From Thermoleophilaceae bacterium (GTDB lineage Bacteria; Actinomycetota; Thermoleophilia; Solirubrobacterales; Thermoleophilaceae), in the NCBI GenBank assembly GCA_040901445.1, contig JBBDYQ010000022.1, forward strand, positions 62,001 to 126,000: a stretch of 64,000 nucleotides of DNA. Direction: 5' to 3'. Below the pieces are notes generated by a model that made no database searches, was not told where the DNA came from, and worked only from the letters and a program-made list of their open reading frames with translations. Shown piece after piece: positions 58,676 through 64,000 of this stretch. Position 1 is the first letter of the stretch. Each line of letters begins with the position of its first letter. The translations under genes and the position numbers were made by a program.

Positions 58676-61279
58676 GTGAGCCGCGAGATCTTCCTCATCG
58701 ACGGGAACAGCCTGGCCTACCGCGCGTTCTTCGCCCTGCCGGAGACGATTGCCACCTCGGGCGGGTTCCCGACCAACGCGATCTTCGGCTTCGCCTCGAT
58801 GCTCGTGAAGATCCTCACCGAGTACGGGCCCAAGCCCACGCTCGTGTGCTGGGACGCCGGGATGTCGGGGCGCGAGGTGGAGTACAAGGAGTACAAGGCC
58901 GGCCGCCGCGAGAAGCCCGACCTGCTGCGCGAGCAGTGGCCGCACCTGCATCCGCTCGTGGACGCCTTCGGCTACACGAACGTGAAGGTGGACGGCTACG
59001 AGGCCGACGACGTGATCGCCACGCTCGCGCGCCAGGCGCGGGACAAGGGCCACGAGGTGATGATCGTCACCGGCGACCGCGACACGTTCCAGCTCGTGGA
59101 GGACGGCGTGCGCGTGATGGCCACCAGCCGCGGCATCACCGAGACCAAGATCTACGATCGCCAGTCGGTCATCGACCGCTACGGCATCCCGCCCGAGCTC
59201 ATCCCCGACTTCTACGGGCTCAAGGGCGACACCTCGGACAACATCCCCGGCGTCCCCGGCATAGGCGACAAGACCGCGGCGCAGCTGCTCCAGCAGTACG
59301 GCGACCTCGAGACCATCCTCGCCAGCGTCGACGAGATCTCGGGTGCCAAGCGCAAGGAGAACCTCACCGTCCACGCCGGCGACGCCCGCGTGTCCAAGCA
59401 GCTGGCCACCGCGCAGCGGAGCGTGGAGGTGGACGTGGACATCGAAGCCTGCGTGGCGCGCGAGCCCGATCGCTCGCGCCTGCGGGAGGTGTTTCGCGAG
59501 TTCGAGCTGCGCGACCCGCTGCGGCGCCTCGAGGAGGCGCTTGGCGACGAGGAGCAGGCGGCGCCGCGCGAGCGCCCCGCGGAGGACGTGTCGCTGCGCG
59601 CGCGTGAGGTGGCGCCCGCGGAGCTCGGCTCGCTCGACGGCGAGCTCGCCGTCCTGGCCGCCGGCCGCGCGGTGCCTGACGCGCAGGACGGCGAGCAGCT
59701 CGAGCTGGCGCCCGCCGCCGAGGAGCCGCCGCTGCGCTTCGCCGCCTACGCCGGCGCCGACGAGGTGCTCGTGGGGGAGGCCGAGACGCTCGCGGCGATC
59801 CTGCTGGGCTGGGGCGATCGCCCGGTTGTGGCCCACGACTGGAAGTCGATCGCCGCGGCCGACGACGAGTGCCCGGCGCCGCCGCTCGAGCACGACACGA
59901 TGGTCGCCGCGTACCTCATCGACCCGGCGCGCCGCGGCTATGCCCTCGCCGAGCTGGCCGAGGGGGAGGGCATCGGAGCCACGATCGACGGTGCCGACGG
60001 CCTCGCGCGGAGCGCCGCGATCACGCGCGTGCTGGCCCAGCGCCAGGTCGCGCGGCTCGCCGAGGACGGCCTCACCCGGCTGTTCCAGGAGGTGGAGCTG
60101 CCGCTGGTGGACGTGCTCGCGCAGGTGCAGCGGGTGGGCGTCAAGCTCGACACCCGGCGCCTCGCCGAGATCCGCGAGCAGGTCGTTGGGCGCACGCTCG
60201 AGCTCGAGCGCGAGATTCACGAGCTGGCGGAGGAGGAGTTCACGATCGGCTCCCCCCAGCAACTGGCCCACATCCTGTTCGAGAAGCTCGGGCTGTCGCG
60301 CAAGCGCCGCGGCAAGACGGGCTTCTCCACCGATGCGCGGGTGCTCCAGGCAATCCGCTCGGAGCACGAGATCATCCCCAGGATCGAGACCTGGAGGGAG
60401 CTCTCCAAGCTCACGAGCACCTACCTCGACGCGCTGCCGGTGCTCGTCGACGAGGGCAGCCGCCTGCACACCACCTTCAGCCAGACGGGCGCCGTCACCG
60501 GGCGGCTGTCCTCCACCAACCCCAACCTGCAGAACATCCCGATCCGCACCGAGCTCGGGCGCGAGATCCGCTCCTGCTTCGTGGCGGAGGAGGGCTGCGC
60601 GCTCATCTCCGCCGACTACTCCCAGGTGGAGCTGCGCGTGCTCGCCCACATCGCCGGGGAGGAGGTGCTCAAGGAGATCTTCCGGCGCGGCGAGGACGTG
60701 CACACCGCCACCGCCGAGCAGATCCTCGGCGGCAAGCCGGATCCCGGCACGCGCTCGAAGGCGAAGATGGTCAACTACGGGATCGTCTACGGGCTGTCGG
60801 CCTACGGCCTGGCCGACCGCCTCCAGATCCCGCAGGAGGAGGCGCAGGAGTTCATCGACCGCTACCTCGAGCGCTTCCCGGAGGTCAAGCAGTTCATCGA
60901 CGACACGATCGCGTTCGCGCGCGACGAGGGCCACGTCACCACGCTCTTCGGGCGGCTGCGGCGGATCCCCGAGCTGCGCGCGCGCCAGTTCCAGACGCGC
61001 TCGCTCGGGGAGCGGCTTGCCGTGAACACCGTCATCCAGGGCACGGCCGCGGACATCATCAAGGTGGCGATGGTCCGCTGCCACGCCGCGCTCGCCGATG
61101 CCGGGCTGGGCACACGCGTCGTGCTCCAGATCCACGACGAGCTGCTGTTCGAGGGTCCCGAGTCCGAGGTCGAGCAGGCGTCGGAGATCATCCGGCGCGA
61201 GATGGTGGGCGCCTACGACCTCGACCCGCCGCTCGAGGTGGACCTCGGCGCGGGGCCCAACTGGCTGGCCGCGAAGTGA
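58676..61279 (+). CDS. polA: DNA polymerase I
   Basis: An 867-residue family A polymerase. The 5'-3' exonuclease domain (about 1-290) begins EIFLIDGNSLAYRAFFALPE and has GYEADDVIATLARQA, VTGDRDTFQLV and GDTSDNIPGVPGIGDKTA. The 3'-5' exonuclease-like domain (about 330-480) lacks the Asp-x-Glu pair, so proofreading is probably absent. The polymerase domain has motif A SADYSQVELRVLAHIAG, the O-helix RSKAKMVNYGIVYGLSAYG with Tyr at the dNTP-selecting position, and motif C LQIHDELLFE. Used in Okazaki fragment processing and repair. Confidence 0.96.
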   Translation: MSREIFLIDGNSLAYRAFFALPETIATSGGFPTNAIFGFASMLVKILTEYGPKPTLVCWDAGMSGREVEYKEYKAGRREKPDLLREQWPHLHPLVDAFGYTNVKVDGYEADDVIATLARQARDKGHEVMIVTGDRDTFQLVEDGVRVMATSRGITETKIYDRQSVIDRYGIPPELIPDFYGLKGDTSDNIPGVPGIGDKTAAQLLQQYGDLETILASVDEISGAKRKENLTVHAGDARVSKQLATAQRSVEVDVDIEACVAREPDRSRLREVFREFELRDPLRRLEEALGDEEQAAPRERPAEDVSLRAREVAPAELGSLDGELAVLAAGRAVPDAQDGEQLELAPAAEEPPLRFAAYAGADEVLVGEAETLAAILLGWGDRPVVAHDWKSIAAADDECPAPPLEHDTMVAAYLIDPARRGYALAELAEGEGIGATIDGADGLARSAAITRVLAQRQVARLAEDGLTRLFQEVELPLVDVLAQVQRVGVKLDTRRLAEIREQVVGRTLELEREIHELAEEEFTIGSPQQLAHILFEKLGLSRKRRGKTGFSTDARVLQAIRSEHEIIPRIETWRELSKLTSTYLDALPVLVDEGSRLHTTFSQTGAVTGRLSSTNPNLQNIPIRTELGREIRSCFVAEEGCALISADYSQVELRVLAHIAGEEVLKEIFRRGEDVHTATAEQILGGKPDPGTRSKAKMVNYGIVYGLSAYGLADRLQIPQEEAQEFIDRYLERFPEVKQFIDDTIAFARDEGHVTTLFGRLRRIPELRARQFQTRSLGERLAVNTVIQGTAADIIKVAMVRCHAALADAGLGTRVVLQIHDELLFEGPESEVEQASEIIRREMVGAYDLDPPLEVDLGAGPNWLAAK

Positions 61280-61295
61280 GGGCGGCTGCGGGCTG

Positions 61296-61739
61296 ATGGA
61301 TCGGGTCGGACTCGCGGCGCTGGCCGTGGTGGCCGCCGGAGGGCTCGTGGGCCTGCAGGCGCCGCTCAACGCCGGGCTCGGCCGCGCGATCGGCTCCGTT
61401 CCCGCGGCCGCGGTCAACTTCATCGTGGGCCTCGCGGCCCTGGTGGTGCTGCTGGCGGTGATGGGCCAGCTCGGCAACGTCGGCGACGCCCCGCGCGAGC
61501 CCTGGTACTACCTCGTGGGCGGCCTGATGGGCGCCGTCTACGTCTTCACGGCGCTGTCAGCGGTCGGGACGCTCGGCGCCGGCGGCATCACGGCGGCCAC
61601 GGTGGCCGGCCAGCTCACCGCCTCGGTCCTCATCGACCGCGCCGGCATCCTCGGCCTCACCGAGCGCCCGATCACCCCCACCCGCCTGCTGGGCATAGCG
61701 CTGTTGGTGGCCGGCGTGTACCTGGTGGTGCGCGAGTAG
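61296..61739 (+). CDS. YdcZ/DUF606-like DMT membrane protein
   Basis: A 147-residue protein with five membrane helices, resembling the DUF606 (YdcZ) half-size DMT family: GLVGLQAPLNAGLGRAIGSV, AAVNFIVGLAALVVLLAV, YYLVGGLMGAVYVFTALSAV, and ITAATVAGQLTASVLIDRAG. Half-size members work as dimers. The substrate is unknown. It follows polA by 16 bases and could be co-transcribed. Confidence 0.83.
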   Translation: MDRVGLAALAVVAAGGLVGLQAPLNAGLGRAIGSVPAAAVNFIVGLAALVVLLAVMGQLGNVGDAPREPWYYLVGGLMGAVYVFTALSAVGTLGAGGITAATVAGQLTASVLIDRAGILGLTERPITPTRLLGIALLVAGVYLVVRE

Positions 61740-61781
61740 GCGGTGCGACGTGAGCCCTGGCCGCGTCCCGATCGCGCAGCT

Positions 61782-61814
61782 CGACGTTTGTCGGAATAGT
61801 TCCTACAAACGTCG
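61782..61814. repeat. AT-rich long palindrome after the DMT gene
   Basis: CGACGTTTGT (61782-61791) pairs with ACAAACGTCG (61805-61814), and after one C/T mismatch GGAA (61793-61796) pairs with TTCC (61800-61803), leaving a TAG loop. This 33-base hairpin is much less GC-rich than its surroundings. The rest of the 200-base gap up to 61939 shows only the promoter of the next small gene. Confidence 0.65.
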
Positions 61815-61939
61815 GCCGACGCCGGCTCGCGCGCCTCCCGATCGCGATCCGGGCGCGTGTCGGGCGTTGCCGGCGCATCGTCTCCTTCCTTGCCCGGCGC
61901 GGTAGGATCCGTGCGGAAGCGCACGAGGAGGGAGAGTCA

Positions 61940-62083
61940 ATGTCGACCCTGCGCCTGCCGCGCTTGCAGCACCACCGCCACGGCTCTGGGCATCCGCGGC
62001 TGCGGACGCTGTCCCGGCTCTTCTGGGCCGGCGCCGTCTCCTTGATCCTTCTGTTCGCGTTCTTCGCCGCGGAGGCGTTCTGA
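61940..62083 (+). CDS. 47-residue membrane peptide with strong ribosome binding site
   Basis: A 47-residue peptide: a basic His/Arg-rich N-terminus (MSTLRLPRLQHHRHGSGHPR) and one C-terminal membrane helix (LFWAGAVSLILLFAFFAAEA). GAGGAGGGAG lies before the ATG at 61940, and TAGGAT at 61903-61908 is a likely -10 element. A hairpin terminator follows. Having its own promoter, ribosome site and terminator makes it a convincing independent gene, though I know no family for it. Confidence 0.7.
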   Translation: MSTLRLPRLQHHRHGSGHPRLRTLSRLFWAGAVSLILLFAFFAAEAF

Positions 62084-62092
62084 GGTTCCGTT

Positions 62093-62130
62093 CCACCCGG
62101 GGCCGGTACGCACGGCCCGCCCCCGGGTGG
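62093..62130 (+). terminator. Terminator hairpin of the 47-residue gene
   Basis: CCACCCGGGG (62093-62102) and CCCCGGGTGG (62121-62130) are perfect complements; the 18-base loop has a further small GCCG/CGGC pairing. It lies ten bases after the stop of the small gene. Confidence 0.65.
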
Positions 62131-62186
62131 GAAAGACGGACGGTTGCCCCTGGAAACACTCACGAGCCCCGCGTTAGGGTCCGTAG

Positions 62187-62540
62187 GTGGCAGGGGTTCG
62201 CACGCGCGTGCGGCGCTTCGGTGTCGTACTCGCCGCCGCGGTTGTGTCGTCCGCTTCGGCGGCGGCGCCCGCGGCGGCCGTGCGCGACTGCCCTCAGGCG
62301 CAGTCGCCGCGGGTGATCGCCGCCGGCCTCGACGGCATGACCATCGACGCCGCCGGGCGCGTGTACGTCACCGCCGACGCCGCCGGCGAGTTGTGGCGCG
62401 TGGGCACCGACCGCTCGATCTGCGCGCTCGCTCGGGGCCGGCGCCAGCCCAGCGCGGTTGCGCTGCGCGACGGCAGCGCCATCGTGGTGGGCTTCGACGG
62501 GCGCATCCTCGAGCTGCCCGGCGCGTTGCCCGCCGGGTGA
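62187..62540 (+). CDS. Small secreted protein with beta-propeller-like segment
   Basis: A 117-residue protein with a signal peptide (about residues 1-30, VVLAAAVVSSASAAAPAAA) and a mature part resembling two blades of an SMP-30/NHL-type beta-propeller (VIAAGLDGMTIDAAGRVYVT, then QPSAVALRDGSAIVVGFDGR). It is far too short for a full propeller, so it may oligomerise or be a truncated relic. The GTG follows TAGGGT by six bases. Its stop overlaps the next gene. Confidence 0.6.
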   Translation: MAGVRTRVRRFGVVLAAAVVSSASAAAPAAAVRDCPQAQSPRVIAAGLDGMTIDAAGRVYVTADAAGELWRVGTDRSICALARGRRQPSAVALRDGSAIVVGFDGRILELPGALPAG

Positions 62541-62890
62541 TCCTCGGCTCTCTCGCCGCGGCTGCGGCCACGGCGGTCACATGGGCGCTGTTCGCGGTCA
62601 CGATGCTCGGCCCCTGCGGTGGTGACGGCGGCGAGCCGCAAGCCGACCCGGACTCCTCGCAGGGCGACGTCTGCCGCCTGCTGGACCCGACCTGGCCGGA
62701 GCGGATGCTGGGTGGAGAGCCCGTGACCGTCCGGACATGGGTGATCCTGCTGCTGCCGGGAGCGATCATCCTGGTCGCCACGCTGGTGGGACGGTTGCGC
62801 GGCCAGGCCCGCATCGGGCTGGGCGTCGGCATCGCCCTCGCCTTCCTCGCCCTGCTCGTGCCCGTGATCGCCGTGGCGGCGATCCCGTAG
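62537..62890 (+). CDS. Small membrane protein with extracytoplasmic loop
   Basis: A 117-residue protein with an N-terminal helix (GSLAAAAATAVTWALFAVTM), an external loop with two cysteines (GPCGGDGG and GDVCRLLDPTW) that could form a disulfide, and two C-terminal helices (VILLLPGAIILVATLVG and LGVGIALAFLALLVPVIAV). I do not recognise it. The GTG overlaps the stop of the small secreted protein gene, suggesting the two act together. Confidence 0.62.
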   Translation: MILGSLAAAAATAVTWALFAVTMLGPCGGDGGEPQADPDSSQGDVCRLLDPTWPERMLGGEPVTVRTWVILLLPGAIILVATLVGRLRGQARIGLGVGIALAFLALLVPVIAVAAIP

Positions 62891-62897
62891 GCGGGAG

Positions 62898-64000
62898 CTA
62901 CGCGGCCGCGGGCACGTCCGCCCGCTGCGCCGGCCGCGGGGCGGGGCCGGCCGTGAACGACGGCGGCGCGATGCCGAGGTAGTGGTTGAAGGACCAGTCC
63001 ACGAACCGCTGGGCGCCCATGGCCCGGATCAGCGGGCCCAGCAGCCGCGGCGGCACGCGCGGAACCAGTCGCTGAGTGCGCAGCATCCAGCGGAACTTCC
63101 ACTCGTGCTCGGCGCTGAAGTCGTGGTAGCGCCGCAGCGCCTCCTCGCGGGTGGCGCGGCCCTCCACCACGGCGCGCAGCTCACGGCCGCATGCGAGCCC
63201 GAAGTAGAAGGCGGTGCGGATTCCCTCGGCGGTGAGCGGGAGGCAGTGGCCCGCCGAGTCGCCCACGAAGAAGACGCCGTCCGCGGTTGCGTCGCGCAGC
63301 TCGTGCGGAATCCAGTTGCCCTGGTAGCGCACTGCGTCGCGCTCGAGGTCGTCGGCGAGGAGCACCGTGGTGTCCTTCACGTGGAAGCGCGGGTCGAAGG
63401 AGCCCACTCCGACGCGCACCTCGTCCCGCGCGGGGAAGCTCCACCCGTAGCCCGCCGGCACGTAGCGGCGGTCGATCCAGATCTCGAGCTCGTCGCCGGC
63501 GCCGTGCGGGTGCACCTCGAGTCCGCGCGAGAGCGGGGCGTCCGGCGGCTGGTAGCCCTGCTCGGCGAGCACGCGGCGCCAGCCAAGGCCGTCCACGATC
63601 AGCGGGGCGGTGAGGTCGCCGCGGTCGGTGTGCACGACGTCTCCGGTGCGCCCGTTCACCTTCGCCGTCTCGAACTCCGCGTCGTTCTGGTCGTCGAGCA
63701 GCGAGCACAGGAGCGGGTAGTCGAAGGTCGAGAACTTCCACGGCAGCCGGAAACGCGAGCTTCCGTGCGGCGTGTGGACCACGAGCTCCTCGAAGGTCTG
63801 CCGGATGGAGTCCTCTACGCCGAGGTTCACCAGCCAGTCGGTGGGGGCGGCGCAGGCCGAGGTCTGGCGCTCGCCGATCTCGTAGCGGTCGAGCATCAAA
63901 ACGCGCGCCCCGGAGCCCGCGAGCTCGCGGGCGACCGCGAGGCCTGCGAAGCTCGCGCCACAGATCAGGACATCCGCGTCAGCGCTCAGGGGCGTGCGGG
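62898..64000 (-). CDS. Geranylgeranyl-reductase-like FAD-dependent oxidoreductase (cut by window edge)
   Basis: About 367 residues of a flavoprotein of the geranylgeranyl reductase family; the frame stays open to the right edge, so the N-terminus may lie outside. The FAD-binding start is visible as VLICGASFAGLAVARELA, a variant of GxGxxG, then VLMLDRYEIGER. The second FAD motif is FFVGDSAGHCLPLTAEGIRT. Mid-protein GYGWSFPARDEVRVGVG matches the GGR pattern GYGWIFP. Such enzymes saturate isoprenoid chains of quinones or lipids; the substrate is unknown. Confidence 0.82.
   Translation of the reverse strand, partial: RTPLSADADVLICGASFAGLAVARELAGSGARVLMLDRYEIGERQTSACAAPTDWLVNLGVEDSIRQTFEELVVHTPHGSSRFRLPWKFSTFDYPLLCSLLDDQNDAEFETAKVNGRTGDVVHTDRGDLTAPLIVDGLGWRRVLAEQGYQPPDAPLSRGLEVHPHGAGDELEIWIDRRYVPAGYGWSFPARDEVRVGVGSFDPRFHVKDTTVLLADDLERDAVRYQGNWIPHELRDATADGVFFVGDSAGHCLPLTAEGIRTAFYFGLACGRELRAVVEGRATREEALRRYHDFSAEHEWKFRWMLRTQRLVPRVPPRLLGPLIRAMGAQRFVDWSFNHYLGIAPPSFTAGPAPRPAQRADVPAAA

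Noticed and set aside
58640-61477. A 945-codon open frame opposite polA
   Set aside because: It is composition-driven antisense noise; polA has complete motifs over the same bases.

Overview
The window is a 64 kb piece of a very GC-rich (roughly 70 %) bacterial chromosome. GTG and TTG starts, 4-bp ATGA/GTGA gene overlaps, secreted ferritin-like proteins, a fused HisIE and many genes without a Shine-Dalgarno site suggest an actinobacterium, most likely a deep-branching one such as Thermoleophilia/Solirubrobacterales (inference from gene content, not tested). Nearly everything is housekeeping and densely packed. No rRNA, tRNA, CRISPR array or prophage is visible, and no stretch above about 300 bases lacks a gene.

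Layout. 1-5.9 kb: end of a basic amino acid decarboxylase, agmatinase, acylphosphatase, the DNA-uptake pair comEA-comEC and holA. 5.9-7.7 kb (minus): a Tat-exported phosphoesterase and rpsT, divergent from murJ. 9.4-16.6 kb: a DMT exporter, an orphan 67-residue protein behind a structured leader, a TetR/metallo-beta-lactamase-fold pair, an MFS efflux pump with its TetR, and a large secreted esterase. 16.6-25 kb: lepA, three exported ferritin-like proteins with tatA, a pair of MaoC-type hot-dog dehydratases, then hrcA-dnaJ-prmA. 25-29.2 kb (minus): a secreted zinc-peptidase-like protein with Arg/Cys-rich repeats, a CPA-type antiporter and a HAD hydrolase. 29.2-33 kb: yqeY-phoH-ybeY-era, with phoH interrupted by an intein. 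32.9-33.6 kb: a VapBC toxin-antitoxin pair.

33.6-46.4 kb holds hisIE followed by the complete tryptophan pathway, split into trpEGDC and trpFBA by a moxR-DUF58-transglutaminase-htrA envelope module. 46.4-50.6 kb: a Tim44-like protein, a SnoaL-like protein, a phosphofructokinase with pyrophosphate-type residues, a second DMT exporter and small membrane proteins. 50.7-56.2 kb is a complete branched-chain amino acid ABC importer (livKHMGF) followed by a small membrane protein. 56.2-64 kb: a TIGR01777 epimerase, ACT-malic enzyme, polA, a YdcZ-like DMT protein, several small secreted or membrane proteins, and the C-terminal part of a geranylgeranyl-reductase-like flavoprotein running off the right edge.

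The most unusual items are a class 3 (Trp-Cys-Thr) intein with a LAGLIDADG endonuclease inside PhoH; a perfect 23-bp palindrome lying in frame at the start of the transglutaminase gene; tandem operators overlapping an apparently leaderless vapBC promoter; and a recurrent TANNNT box 6-10 bases before start codons, pointing to widespread leaderless transcription.
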